Source: DATKFM01 sp046154965 (GTDB lineage: Bacteria; Pseudomonadota; Alphaproteobacteria; Dongiales; Dongiaceae). From it: a stretch of DNA of 64,000 bases. A program made the position numbers and the translations under genes. How positions within the stretch are numbered: position 1 is the stretch's first letter; the number at the start of each line of letters is the position of its first letter. Location of the stretch: positions 62,001 through 126,000 of the forward strand of contig JBJXDY010000114.1 in the NCBI GenBank assembly GCA_046154965.1. The letters are read 5' to 3'. Positions 15,812 to 24,480 of this stretch are shown piece after piece. The notes beneath the pieces are model-generated. The model saw only the letters and a list, made by a program, of their open reading frames with translations. It was not told where the DNA came from and made no database searches.

Positions 15812-16939
15812 GTGATCCAGGCACGAGCGGCCGAGCATTCGATCGTCTACAAGGACCGCTTTGCCTACTGCGCCCATCCGCATATCGTGGCCGCCGCCAA
15901 CGGCGACTGGCTTGTTGTCTTTAACAAGGCGCCCCGGCGCGACTTAGTCTTGCATCCGCCGGAAGATCCACAGTTCCAGAACGTGATGATCCGCTCGCCG
16001 GACCGCGGCGCTAGTTGGAGCGCGCCGCAAGTCGTTCCGAGTTACGATTATTGGGGCACGGAGTGCGCTGGGTTAACGGTGTTGAATGATGACCGCGTAA
16101 TGCTCCACCAGTGGCGCTTCGCCTGGTATCCATTGGCCCTGGCTCGAAGGCTGCCGGACCAATCTGAACTGACTTATCCCGACCGTTTCATGGGCGGGTG
16201 GCTTAGCTCGCCCGAGCATGAAACATCAAGGTTTCGAAGCACGCCGCCGGAACAGCTCACGCCCTGGGTCCGCGGTCCTGGTAAGACCTTCGCGCATTTC
16301 TCCGCCGATCACGGCGCAAGTTTCACCCGGAGCGTTGAGATCAGAACGACTCCCTTCAGCGGTGGCTATGGCATGCGGAGCGCACTGCAGTTGCCAGCCG
16401 GCCAGATCATCCTGCCGCTCAGTGACGTGCCGAACTATCGAACCGTTTTTGTCGTCACAAGCTGGGATGGCGGCGACAGCTGGTCTCAGCCGCGCACGGT
16501 CGCGCAACTGCGCGATTGCGAGTTCGAGGAGCCGTCAATTGTCCAGACAGAATCTGGCCGGATCGTCATGGTGCTGCGCGACAACGGAACGCGCCGCTTG
16601 CACCAGGTGGAGTCTCTGGACGATGGCGCCTCCTGGAGCGCGCCGCGACCGCTTCCCATTGAGGGCTATCCGGCGCATCTGCTCGATCTCGGCGAAGATG
16701 GCCTCCTCATGACCTTTGGCTGGCGCTTGCCCGACTTCGGCATCCGCGCCATTCGCTCCCGCGATGAGGGTCAAACTTGGGAAATGGAGGGCATAATTCA
16801 GATTCGCGGCGGATTGCCGGGGAAGAACCTAGGTTATCCTGCAACGATCGCACCCGGCGACGGAACGCTGTTCACTGTCTACTATGGCGAGGACACGGAT
16901 TTAGTTACCTGCATCATGGCCACACGCTGGCGCCTATAG
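15812..16939 (+). CDS. Sialidase-fold (Asp-box/BNR repeat) protein, second copy
   Basis: This 375-residue protein starts with GTG 50 bases after the previous gene. Asp boxes appear at SPDRGASW, SADHGASF, SWDGGDSW, SLDDGASW and SRDEGQTW, five blades' worth. Acidic and arginine residues around RDNGTRRLHQVES could form part of a carboxylate-binding site as in sialidases. As with its neighbour there is no export signal. The two genes are in tandem but clearly diverged, suggesting different substrates or a two-step breakdown of an imported glycoside or sugar acid. Confidence 0.78.
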   Translation: MIQARAAEHSIVYKDRFAYCAHPHIVAAANGDWLVVFNKAPRRDLVLHPPEDPQFQNVMIRSPDRGASWSAPQVVPSYDYWGTECAGLTVLNDDRVMLHQWRFAWYPLALARRLPDQSELTYPDRFMGGWLSSPEHETSRFRSTPPEQLTPWVRGPGKTFAHFSADHGASFTRSVEIRTTPFSGGYGMRSALQLPAGQIILPLSDVPNYRTVFVVTSWDGGDSWSQPRTVAQLRDCEFEEPSIVQTESGRIVMVLRDNGTRRLHQVESLDDGASWSAPRPLPIEGYPAHLLDLGEDGLLMTFGWRLPDFGIRAIRSRDEGQTWEMEGIIQIRGGLPGKNLGYPATIAPGDGTLFTVYYGEDTDLVTCIMATRWRL

Positions 16940-17130
16940 CCAATCTTTACAAGCGCCTAACAAACGTGGCTGCCATGCCGCGGAATGCGCCGGCCGGCCT
17001 GCAGAATCCGCCACGGGGCACCTTTTGACGGCCAGGAGAATCTGCTAACCTGCGAGCACTGAGAACGGGATGCACAGCGCCCTGCGCCGCCGACAGGCGG
17101 CAAGCGGGGCCACAGAAAGGATGTCCCGCC

Positions 17131-17349
17131 ATGGTGCGTAGGTGGACGGAAGCCGAGGTCGGCATCGGTCAGCGATTCCGCAAGACCGATGCGACCCAGA
17201 TCGTGATCTGGGAAGTTGCGGATGTTTTTAAGGGCACCGACGGGCGGCCCTATGTGGAGCTGGTGCGCGTGGGCGACCGCAGCCTGCGCAAGACGCTGGC
17301 GGCCGGGGCCCTGGGCCAGAGCAATCAATACATTGCCGAAACAGCCTGA
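17131..17349 (+). CDS. Small conserved-looking protein of unknown function
   Basis: This 72-residue protein is preceded by AAAGGATG-type purine-rich sequence about 10 bases before its ATG. It is mixed beta-rich (QIVIWEVADVFKGTDGRPYVELVRV) with conserved-looking basic and aromatic residues, and resembles many short alphaproteobacterial hypothetical proteins. No membrane segment or known motif is visible. It lies 70 bases before a methyltransferase gene on the same strand and may be cotranscribed with it. Confidence 0.65.
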   Translation: MVRRWTEAEVGIGQRFRKTDATQIVIWEVADVFKGTDGRPYVELVRVGDRSLRKTLAAGALGQSNQYIAETA

Positions 17350-17419
17350 AGTCCGTTAATTCAATCGAATCTATTTGATGGCTGCGGCACCTCCAGTGCC
17401 GCGGCGCTGGAGCATTGCG

Positions 17420-18085
17420 ATGGCAAACCGAAGCATTCAGATTACCGAGCAGCTCTACGACTACATGATCGCCAATTCGGTGCGGGAGCCGAAGATCCTG
17501 GCGGAACTGCGCGCCGAGACCGCGAAGCTGCCGATGGCGATGATGCAGATCGGCCCGGAACAAGGGCAGTTCATGGCCCTGCTGGTGCGGCTGATCGGCG
17601 CCAAGAACATTGTCGAAGTGGGCACCTTCACCGGCTATAGCTCCCTCGCCATGGCGCTGGCCCTGGACAAGGATGCGCGCATCACCTGCTGCGACATCAG
17701 CGAGGAGTACACCGCCATTGCCCGCAAATACTGGGCCAAGGCCGGCGTCGCCGACCGCATCGAGCTGAAGCTGGGTCCGGCCGCGGAGACGCTGCAGGCG
17801 ATGCTGAAAAATGGCGCCAAGGGCAAGGTCGACTTCGCCTTCATCGACGCCGACAAGACGAACTACGAGACCTATTACGATCTGGTGCTGCAAATGCTGC
17901 GGCCGGGCGGCCTGCTGGCGATCGACAACGTGCTCTGGAACGGCGATGTCGCCAATCCTAAGATAACAGATGAGGATACCGAGGCTATAAGGCGCACCAA
18001 TAAGAAAGTGCATGCCGACGAACGCGTGGATGTCAGTCTGGTGCCGATCGGCGACGGCCTTACCCTGGCGCGGAAACGTCCATAA
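17420..18085 (+). CDS. Class I SAM-dependent O-methyltransferase (caffeoyl-CoA OMT-like)
   Basis: This 221-residue enzyme is of the bacterial O-methyltransferase family 3. The SAM-binding motif I lies at VEVGTFTGYSSLAMALAL (about residues 55-75), motif II around ITCCDISEEY, and the metal-site-like DADKTNY with GGLLAIDNVLWNG further on. Members methylate catechols, caffeoyl-CoA or similar hydroxyls with a divalent cation. The ATG at 17420 is chosen since GGAG sits about 9 bases upstream and homologues begin near this point. The frame extends earlier to 17375 with a TTG and another ATG. Confidence 0.9.
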   Translation: MANRSIQITEQLYDYMIANSVREPKILAELRAETAKLPMAMMQIGPEQGQFMALLVRLIGAKNIVEVGTFTGYSSLAMALALDKDARITCCDISEEYTAIARKYWAKAGVADRIELKLGPAAETLQAMLKNGAKGKVDFAFIDADKTNYETYYDLVLQMLRPGGLLAIDNVLWNGDVANPKITDEDTEAIRRTNKKVHADERVDVSLVPIGDGLTLARKRP

Positions 18086-18269
18086 AATCATCTTGTTAGC
18101 GGCCGCTCCGGGCGGCATGGAAATGTGCCGGTGATGTGACAGCCAGCACAGCCATTAACCTTTGTTTCAGAGATAGTTAAGACGCGATTTACAGCTGGGG
18201 CCGTAGACTTGCAGCATGGTCGGTTAGGCCCGGACATCGGACTCCGGACGCCGGCCCAGGAGAACGGTC

Positions 18270-18566
18270 ATGTGGAAGTCTCTATTAGCGGTGACCCTCG
18301 TCGCTCTGCCCGCGCAGGCCTTCGCCGGCTCGATGCCGTGCAGCGACCGGGATGACGTCCTGTCTCAGTTGGGCAACAAGTACAAGGAATCGCCCTCCGC
18401 CGTCGGCGTCGCCAACAATGGCGGCCTGATCGAGGTGCTGACTTCCACGGATGGGTCCACCTGGACCATCATCCTGAGCATGCCCAACGGCAAGAGCTGC
18501 CTGCTCGCCGCCGGCGAAGAGTGGCACGACGTCGAACACGTCGCCGCCGACGAGCCGCAGATTTAA
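18270..18566 (+). CDS. Small secreted protein of unknown function
   Basis: This 98-residue protein opens with a classic Sec signal, MWKSLLAVTLVALPAQAFAG, with cleavage likely after AFA. The mature part of about 79 residues has two cysteines (near 24 and 78) that could form a disulfide, and a stretch GGLIEVLTSTDGSTWTIIL resembling small periplasmic proteins of the alphaproteobacteria. AGGAGA lies about 7 bases before the ATG. The preceding 180 bases contain no other gene and probably its promoter. I do not recognise the family. Confidence 0.75.
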   Translation: MWKSLLAVTLVALPAQAFAGSMPCSDRDDVLSQLGNKYKESPSAVGVANNGGLIEVLTSTDGSTWTIILSMPNGKSCLLAAGEEWHDVEHVAADEPQI

Positions 18567-18590
18567 GTCCGCCTCCAGCGATGCGGCCTT

Positions 18591-18615
18591 CCGGGGCCGG
18601 GATTTCGGGCCCCGG
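18591..18615. terminator. GC-rich hairpin between convergent genes
   Basis: CCGGGGCC (18591-18598) pairs with GGCCCCGG (18608-18615) around a nine-base loop. It separates the plus-strand secreted-protein gene from the minus-strand DUF192 gene. No T run follows on either strand, so if it stops transcription it does so weakly. Confidence 0.4.
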
Positions 18616-18617
18616 GA

Positions 18618-19091
18618 TTAGTTCTGAGCCGCTGACGCTGGAAGCCGGACCACCGCGCCTGCCGCTATCCCCAGGCGCGCCGCGGTGCCGCCATTGAGTT
18701 CCAGCACGGCGCGCACCGGTTCCTCCGAAGATATCGTTTCAGTCGATTGCGGGACGGTCCGTTCCGCCACCCGCACCACGCGGCCATCAGCCGCGATGAA
18801 CAGCATGTCGAGCGGGATCAAAGTATTCTTCATCCACATGGTGGCCACGCGGTCGCTGGGATAGAGGAACAGCATCCCCTCCTCGCCGCCAAGATTGCGC
18901 CGGAACATCAGGCCCTGAGCGCGCTGGTCCGGCGTCACCGCCAGCTCGACGGCGATTTCGTGGCTGCCACCGGGCGTCTCGATCACCACCTGGCCGCGCT
19001 CGAAAGTCTGAAGCTGGGCCGAATGGGCCGCCGGCATGGCCGTCATCAGGACAATCCAGAGAAAAAGGAGCCGCTTGATCATCGTCGCCAT
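18618..19091 (-). CDS. DUF192 family exported protein
   Basis: This protein of about 157 residues has an N-terminal signal (MIKRLLFLWIVLMTAMPAAHS) and a DUF192 domain, with VELAVTPDQRAQGLMFR, the conserved MLF, MWMKNTLIPLDMLFI and the closing VLELNGGTAARLGI. DUF192 proteins are small periplasmic beta-barrels of unknown role in bacteria and archaea. The start is uncertain: ATG at 19091 or 19082 both place the signal at the N-terminus, while the frame start at 19151 would overlap the upstream gene. It follows the histone-deacetylase-like gene by 34 bases. Confidence 0.85.
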   Translation of the reverse strand: MATMIKRLLFLWIVLMTAMPAAHSAQLQTFERGQVVIETPGGSHEIAVELAVTPDQRAQGLMFRRNLGGEEGMLFLYPSDRVATMWMKNTLIPLDMLFIAADGRVVRVAERTVPQSTETISSEEPVRAVLELNGGTAARLGIAAGAVVRLPASAAQN

Positions 19092-19125
19092 TATCGCACG
19101 CCGTTCGGGTCGGGGAATGAGGTCT

Positions 19126-20232
19126 CTAAGGCCGCCGCGCAGCCCGGGCAATGGCCCTGATTTCGTCTCGGACGGGGCCGGGATGGATTGGGTCGGCGAT
19201 GGTGGTGAGCCAGCGGGGATCTGGCTCGCGGCCCCGGCTGTGGCGCCATTGCAGCCCCTGGAGCATCTGCAGGGCCGCAGCCGTTGGCGCAGTGGCGGCA
19301 GGGTCGATGCCGTTCAGGGTGGCCCAGACCCCGGCCCAGCAGCGGGCCACCGCCCAGGGATTGTAGCCGCCGCCGCCCAGCACCAGGAGCCGCGGCGCCC
19401 GGCCCCTGACCGCCGCTACCGTGTCCCAGAGGGCGCGGTTGGAGAGCGCCAGGCCGCTCATGGGATCGTCGGCAAGGCCGTCGGCGCCGCCCTGGAGGAG
19501 AATGGCCTGCGGCGCGAAATCCGCCAGCAGGGGCAGCACCGCCTCATCGAGCAGGAGGCGCAGTTCGCTGTCGTTGAACCCCGCCGGCACCGGCAGATTG
19601 CGGGCTCGGCCGCCGGCGCGGTCCTCCAGCTTGCCGCTATGGGGCCAGCGGCCCTGTTCGTGGATGGATACGGTGAAAACGCGGTCATCATCGGCGAAGG
19701 CGTCCTGCACGCCGTCGCCATGGTGGGCGTCGATATCCAGGTAGAAGATTCGCTCCAGGCCTTGGTCCAGCAGCGCCAGGATGCCGAGCACGGGATCGTT
19801 GAAATAGCAGAAGCCGCTGGCGCGGTCCGGGCGGCCATGGTGGGTGCCGCCTGCCGGCGAAAAAACCACGCCCTCGCCCCGCAGCAGCTCGATCGCCTTC
19901 AGCGTGCCGCCGCAGGCCGTGGCGGGGCGGCGGAAAATCTCCGGGAAGATCGGATTGCCGTTGCGGCCGATATTGAAGCGGTCGCGGTCTTCCTCCGGCA
20001 CGCGCTGCAGGGCCTCCGCGCGCTGGATTGCGGCAATGTAGTCGGGCGCATGGAAGCGCGCCAGCTGTGCTGGCGTCGCGATGGGGCTGTCGATGTAGCG
20101 GTCCTCCTCCAGCCAGCCCATCGCGCGAATGAGGTCGAGCGCCGCCGATACCCGGGGAATGGCAAGGGGATGCCGCCCGCCATAGGACGAGATGCGATAG
20201 ATCTCGCTGCCGATGAGATAGGGCCTATTCAA
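19126..20232 (-). CDS. Histone deacetylase family protein (AcuC/acetylpolyamine amidohydrolase type)
   Basis: This 368-residue zinc hydrolase has the conserved GGTHHGRPDRASGFCYFND (the tandem histidines of the charge relay), the Zn-binding DIDAHHGDG, HEQGRWPHSG, the third ligand in QGGADGL and the terminal GGGGYNP. Bacterial members deacetylate acetylated lysine, polyamines or small amides. The long frame starts 80 bases inside the upstream gene. A TTG at 20232 preceded by CTGGAG five bases away gives a protein starting LNRPYLIGSEIYR, which fits family N-termini and an 8-base overlap with the upstream stop. That makes a coupled pair with the flavoprotein. Confidence 0.88.
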   Translation of the reverse strand: MNRPYLIGSEIYRISSYGGRHPLAIPRVSAALDLIRAMGWLEEDRYIDSPIATPAQLARFHAPDYIAAIQRAEALQRVPEEDRDRFNIGRNGNPIFPEIFRRPATACGGTLKAIELLRGEGVVFSPAGGTHHGRPDRASGFCYFNDPVLGILALLDQGLERIFYLDIDAHHGDGVQDAFADDDRVFTVSIHEQGRWPHSGKLEDRAGGRARNLPVPAGFNDSELRLLLDEAVLPLLADFAPQAILLQGGADGLADDPMSGLALSNRALWDTVAAVRGRAPRLLVLGGGGYNPWAVARCWAGVWATLNGIDPAATAPTAAALQMLQGLQWRHSRGREPDPRWLTTIADPIHPGPVRDEIRAIARAARRP

Positions 20233-21604
20233 GCGGCTCCAGATTTCCCACCAAAGTCGGCAGATATTCCATGACCGTGGGTTGGATATACATCGATCGT
20301 TCAATCAGCGTATAGGGCGCCTTGGCATACATCAGATCGAGAATCGACTGCACCACCTCATCGCCCTCGATACCGAGCACGGCGGCGCCGAGGATACGCT
20401 TGCTTCGCGCATCGGCGACGAGCTTCATGAACCCTTGGGTCTCGCTGCGTTCCCGCGCCCGGCCGATCCGGGTCATCGGCAGCGTGGCGACGAGCAGCTT
20501 CCTCCCGGTGGCTCGCGCTTCCCGTTCGCTCATGCCGGCGCGACCGAGCGGCGGATCGATGAACAGGGCATAGGTGGCGATGCGATCCCTGACTTTGCGC
20601 CGGCCGCCATCCAGGAGATTGGCCGCGACAATCTCGTAGTCGTTGTAAGACGTATGGGTGAAGGCACCGCGGCCGTTGCAATCGCCGATCGCCCAGATAT
20701 CAGGCACATTGGTCTTCAGTTCCTCGTCCACGACAATGTAGCCGCGGGAGTCCGTTTTGACGCCGGCTTTCTCCAGCCCCAGATCCTGCGTATTGGGCAC
20801 GCGCCCGATGGCAAGGAGGAGATGGGAGCCGACAACCTCCTTGGACTTATCGGCGCAATCGAGCCCGACGGCGACGCCGCCGCCGCGCGCCTTCAAATTG
20901 ATGCACTCCGCCTTCAAGCGGACTTCGACTCCCTCGGCTTCGAGGATCGATTTAACGGCATCGGAAATGTCCTTGTCTTCGCGGGCGATCAAGCGGTCCG
21001 CTTTCTCGATGACGGTGACGCGGCTGCCGAAGCGGCGATACATCTGCGCGAATTCGAGGCCGATATAGCTGCCGCCGATGATGACCAAGTGCCGGGGCAG
21101 AAAGTCCAGGTCGAGGATGGACGAGCTGGTCAGGAACGGCACGTCCTTCAGGCCCGGCATGTCCGGCACCAGAGCGCGCCCGCCAACATTGATGAAGATT
21201 TTCTTGCCCTGAAGCGTATGGCCATTCACCTCCACAGACTTCGGGCTCACGAAGCGGGCATGCCCTCGATAGACGGTCACATTGTCGGTCGATTGCATCC
21301 ACTTCCTGATGCCCTTGGTGCCGCGGTCGACGATTTCATCCTTGCGGGCCTTGACCTTCGCCATGTCGACGCCAACGGGACCGCCGATCCTGACGCCGAA
21401 ATCCGCGGCGCGGCTTGCGATATAGGCGGCGCGGGCACTGGCCACCAGCGTCTTCGTCGGTACGCAGCCGACATTGACGCAAGTGCCGCCGAACCGCTTG
21501 CGCTCGATAATGGCGACTTTCATCCCTTCATCCGCCAGGCGAGCCGCCAGCGGCGGGCCCGATTGCCCGGTGCCAATGACGATGGCGTCATATCGTAAGG
21601 CCAT
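20225..21604 (-). CDS. FAD-dependent pyridine nucleotide-disulfide oxidoreductase (mercuric reductase-like)
   Basis: This 459-residue flavoprotein has an N-terminal FAD motif (IVIGTGQSGPPLAARLA), the redox-active disulfide GGTCVNVGCVPTKTL (about residues 35-50), an NAD(P) motif (IIGGSYIGLEFAQM) and the FAD-closing AIGDCNGRGAFTHTS. The C-terminal dimer interface domain is present. It lacks the extra N-terminal metal-binding domain and C-terminal vicinal cysteines of true MerA, so it is probably a thiol-disulfide or related reductase. The ATG at 21604 has GGGAGGAG upstream; the longer frame to 21712 is unsupported. The histone-deacetylase-like gene overlaps its end. Confidence 0.9.
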   Translation of the reverse strand: MALRYDAIVIGTGQSGPPLAARLADEGMKVAIIERKRFGGTCVNVGCVPTKTLVASARAAYIASRAADFGVRIGGPVGVDMAKVKARKDEIVDRGTKGIRKWMQSTDNVTVYRGHARFVSPKSVEVNGHTLQGKKIFINVGGRALVPDMPGLKDVPFLTSSSILDLDFLPRHLVIIGGSYIGLEFAQMYRRFGSRVTVIEKADRLIAREDKDISDAVKSILEAEGVEVRLKAECINLKARGGGVAVGLDCADKSKEVVGSHLLLAIGRVPNTQDLGLEKAGVKTDSRGYIVVDEELKTNVPDIWAIGDCNGRGAFTHTSYNDYEIVAANLLDGGRRKVRDRIATYALFIDPPLGRAGMSEREARATGRKLLVATLPMTRIGRARERSETQGFMKLVADARSKRILGAAVLGIEGDEVVQSILDLMYAKAPYTLIERSMYIQPTVMEYLPTLVGNLEPLE

Positions 21605-21731
21605 GGCCTTGCTCCTCCCGCTGTCGGAACTGCTGTGCGGCTTCGTGCAGAATAGCGCCGCCATCGCCATCCTTGACAAGCCTTGGGTAAGCGGAAAACC
21701 TGCGGCGGGCACGCAAAGGAGGCGTTACACC

Positions 21732-22190
21732 GTGACTGTCAGCACCATCATGACCGCCAATCCGGTAACGCTGCGCGCCGATGACACCGTCGCCAAGGCG
21801 GCCGAGATCATGCAGAAGCACCGCTATCTGATCCTGCCGGTGGTCGATGGCGAGGGGCGCTATACCGGCGTGTTCGACATGTGGGACCTGCTGGCGCTGC
21901 TGCTGCCGAAGGCGGCGACAATGGACGATCTCGTGCCCAATCTCAGCTTTCTCAGCGACGATCTGCCGGCCCTGCAGCAGCGCATGAAGGAGATCGGGAG
22001 CCAGCCGGTCGGTCCGCTGGCGCGGCCGGACCTGCCATTGCTGCGTCCGGACACGTCGCCGGTGGAGGCGCTGCTGCTGTTCTATCGCAACCGCAGCACC
22101 TTGCCGGTGGTGGATGAGGCGAGCGGGAAGCTGGTGGGCGCGATGTCTTATTGGGATGCGCTGGCCGCCGTGTCAGGCGGGAAAGCGTAA
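21732..22190 (+). CDS. CBS-domain pair protein
   Basis: This 152-residue protein starts with GTG and has AAGGAGG about 9 bases upstream. Two CBS modules are visible: TIMTANPVTLRADDTVAKAA to YLILPVVDGEGRYTGVFDMWD at the N-terminus, and LLRPDTSPVEALLLFYRN to STLPVVDEASGKLVGAMSYWD at the C-terminus. CBS pairs bind adenine nucleotides and tune partner proteins. Its TAA stop overlaps the ATG of the following transporter gene as TAATG, so it is probably a regulator of that permease. The upstream part of the long frame overlaps the divergent flavoprotein gene and is not used. Confidence 0.88.
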   Translation: MTVSTIMTANPVTLRADDTVAKAAEIMQKHRYLILPVVDGEGRYTGVFDMWDLLALLLPKAATMDDLVPNLSFLSDDLPALQQRMKEIGSQPVGPLARPDLPLLRPDTSPVEALLLFYRNRSTLPVVDEASGKLVGAMSYWDALAAVSGGKA

Positions 22191-23524
22191 TGGAACCCCA
22201 TAGCGGCGTCTGGTTCGGCTGGGATCCCTTCTGGGTCTCGACCATCATCCTGGTCATCACCTATGCGGTGATCATCACCGAGCGGGTGAATCGCGCCATT
22301 GTCGCCCTGCTGGGAGCCGGGGTGATGATCCTGGTGGGCGCTATCAACCAGGAACAGGCGGTCGAAGGCGTCGATCTGAACACGCTGGCGCTGCTGGTCG
22401 GCATGATGGTGCTGGTGGCCATCGCCAAGCGCAGCGGCATGTTCCAGTATCTGGCGGTGTGGGCAGCCCGCGTGTCGCGCGGCAGCCCCTGGGCCCTGTT
22501 GGCGCTGCTGTCGGTGTTGACGGCGCTGCTGTCGGCGCTGCTGGACAACGTCACGACGGTGCTGCTGATCGCCCCGGTGACGCTGGTCATCACCGATCAG
22601 CTGAAGGTACCGCCCTACCCTTTTCTGTTCACCGAAATTCTGGCGTCGAACATCGGCGGCACGGCGACGCTGATCGGCGATCCCCCGAACATCATCATCG
22701 GCTCCGCGGCCAATCTCTCGTTCAATGATTTCGTCGTCAACCTCGCGCCAGTGGTGATCGTCATCCTGATCATGCAGGTGCTGATCAACCATGTCATCTG
22801 GGGCCGCAAGATGCAGGGCGATGCGGCAGCGCGCGCCAGAGTCATGTCATTCAACGCCAAGGAAGCGATCGCCGACTGGACGCTGCTCTACAAGTCGCTA
22901 TTCGTCATCGGGCTGGTTATCGTCGGTTTCGTCTCCGCGCGATTCATCGGCCTGGAGGCCGGGACCATCGCGCTGGCTGGGGCCGCGCTGCTGCTGCTGC
23001 TGGACTGCTGGCCGCGGGACCGGGAGGCGCAGACCCACCGCATCAACGAGATGTTCGCGGAAGTCGAATGGGTGACGATTTTCTTCTTCGTCGGCCTGTT
23101 CATCGTCGTGGCCGGCGTCGAGCATGCCGGATTGCTGGAATGGTTCGCCGACGAGGTGCTGTCGCTCACCGGCGGCGAACTGGCGACGACGGCGATCGCC
23201 ATCCTCTGGGCGTCGGCCATCCTATCGGCGATCATCGACAACATCCCCTTCGTGGCCACGATGATACCCGTGATCAAGACCATGGCGCCCACTTTCGGCG
23301 GGCCCGAGGGATTGATGCCGCTCTGGTGGGCCCTTTCGCTGGGCGCCTGCCTGGGCGGCAACGGCACGTTGATCGGCGCCAGCGCCAACCTGACGGTCGC
23401 CGGCATCGCCGACCGCGCCGGCGTGCCGTTCCGCTTCATGACGTTTCTACTGCTCGCCTTCCCGATGATGCTGATGAGCATCGCCGTCAGCACGATCTAC
23501 GTATACTTCGTCCTCCTGTCCTAG
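22190..23524 (+). CDS. ArsB/NhaD-type ion transporter (SLC13/P-protein superfamily)
   Basis: This 444-residue integral membrane protein has 11-12 hydrophobic segments. It shows the internal duplication typical of the ion transporter superfamily: two re-entrant motifs, DNVTTVLLIAPVT with GGTATLIGDPPNIIIG in the first half, and DNIPFVATMIPVI with GGNGTLIGASANLTVAG in the second. Relatives move arsenite, sodium/protons, citrate or other anions. The substrate cannot be named from sequence. It is translationally coupled to the CBS protein upstream and followed 12 bases later by a Ca/Na exchanger, so this may be a cation-homeostasis operon. Confidence 0.88.
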   Translation: MEPHSGVWFGWDPFWVSTIILVITYAVIITERVNRAIVALLGAGVMILVGAINQEQAVEGVDLNTLALLVGMMVLVAIAKRSGMFQYLAVWAARVSRGSPWALLALLSVLTALLSALLDNVTTVLLIAPVTLVITDQLKVPPYPFLFTEILASNIGGTATLIGDPPNIIIGSAANLSFNDFVVNLAPVVIVILIMQVLINHVIWGRKMQGDAAARARVMSFNAKEAIADWTLLYKSLFVIGLVIVGFVSARFIGLEAGTIALAGAALLLLLDCWPRDREAQTHRINEMFAEVEWVTIFFFVGLFIVVAGVEHAGLLEWFADEVLSLTGGELATTAIAILWASAILSAIIDNIPFVATMIPVIKTMAPTFGGPEGLMPLWWALSLGACLGGNGTLIGASANLTVAGIADRAGVPFRFMTFLLLAFPMMLMSIAVSTIYVYFVLLS

Positions 23525-23536
23525 GAGTCGCGGACA

Positions 23537-24466
23537 GTGCTGACGGGCGTTGCTGTCCTGCTCGCCGGATTCGCCCTGGCTGGTATCGGCGGCGAGCTTT
23601 TCGTGCGCGGTCTCGTCGGCATCGCCATCTGGGCGCGGATTCCGGCGGGCATCGTCGCCGTGACGCTGGCGGCCTTCGCCACTTCGAGCCCCGAGCTCTC
23701 CGTTTCCGTGATCGCCGCATTGGAAGGCACGCCGCAGATCGGCTTCGGAGACGCGGTCGGCAGCAATGTCGTCAATATTGCCCTGGTCCTGGGTTTGGCT
23801 CTGACTATCGGCTCGATCAAGGCGCCGCGCGGCAGCATCCGCCGTGATTTTCCGGTTGCGATCCTGGTGCCGATCCTGACCGCTCTTCTGCTTATCGATG
23901 GCGAGCTGTCGCGCATTGACGGGGTGGTGATGCTTGGCCTTTTCTGCGTCTGGCTCGCCGCCGTATTCTTCGAGGCGTGGCGGCAACGAAGCGCCGCGAA
24001 GGAGGTCCTGGGCGAGCGCCGGCATGGGTTGGCGCTCGTTTTGAGCGTCGGCGGATTCGTCCTTCTGATCGCCGCCGGGCGGCTCGTCGTCAGCGGCGCA
24101 TCCGGCCTCGGAACAATCCTCGGCCTTGATCCCTTCGTCATCGGCGCCACCATCGTCGCTATCGGAACGTCCACACCGGAGCTTGCCACCACCGTGATCT
24201 CGCGCTGGCGCGGCCATGAGGAGGTCGGTCTCGGAACCGTGCTCGGCAGCAACATCTTCAACGGCTTCTTCATCGCCGCAGTTGCAGCCGTCATCCATCC
24301 GATCGTCGTCGGATGGCAGGAGGTGGCTATAGGACTGGGTTTTGGCTTACTGACGGTGGCAATCATCTATCCCGCACGGGATGGCGTGATCGGCCGCCGC
24401 CGCGGCATTCTGCTGCTGGCCATCTATGCCGTATACGCCGCGGCCATCCTGCAAGCAGGCCCCTGA
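23537..24466 (+). CDS. Calcium/sodium antiporter, CaCA family (YrbG-like)
   Basis: This 309-residue protein begins with GTG and has ten predicted spans with the two alpha repeats of the CaCA family: FATSSPELSVSVIAAL with GDAVGSNVVNIALVLG in the first half, and AIGTSTPELATTVISRW with GTVLGSNIFNGFFI in the second. The GxxSPE and GSNxxN residues form the cation site. It is the third gene of the CBS-permease-antiporter run, 12 bases after the permease stop, and ends 14 bases before the convergent otsA. Confidence 0.9.
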   Translation: MLTGVAVLLAGFALAGIGGELFVRGLVGIAIWARIPAGIVAVTLAAFATSSPELSVSVIAALEGTPQIGFGDAVGSNVVNIALVLGLALTIGSIKAPRGSIRRDFPVAILVPILTALLLIDGELSRIDGVVMLGLFCVWLAAVFFEAWRQRSAAKEVLGERRHGLALVLSVGGFVLLIAAGRLVVSGASGLGTILGLDPFVIGATIVAIGTSTPELATTVISRWRGHEEVGLGTVLGSNIFNGFFIAAVAAVIHPIVVGWQEVAIGLGFGLLTVAIIYPARDGVIGRRRGILLLAIYAVYAAAILQAGP

Positions 24467-24480
24467 CGCCACATCGCCCC

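Noticed and set aside
20225..21604. Mercuric reductase and a mer operon
   Set aside because: No metal-binding domain, no C-terminal vicinal cysteines and no merR/merT/merP neighbours.
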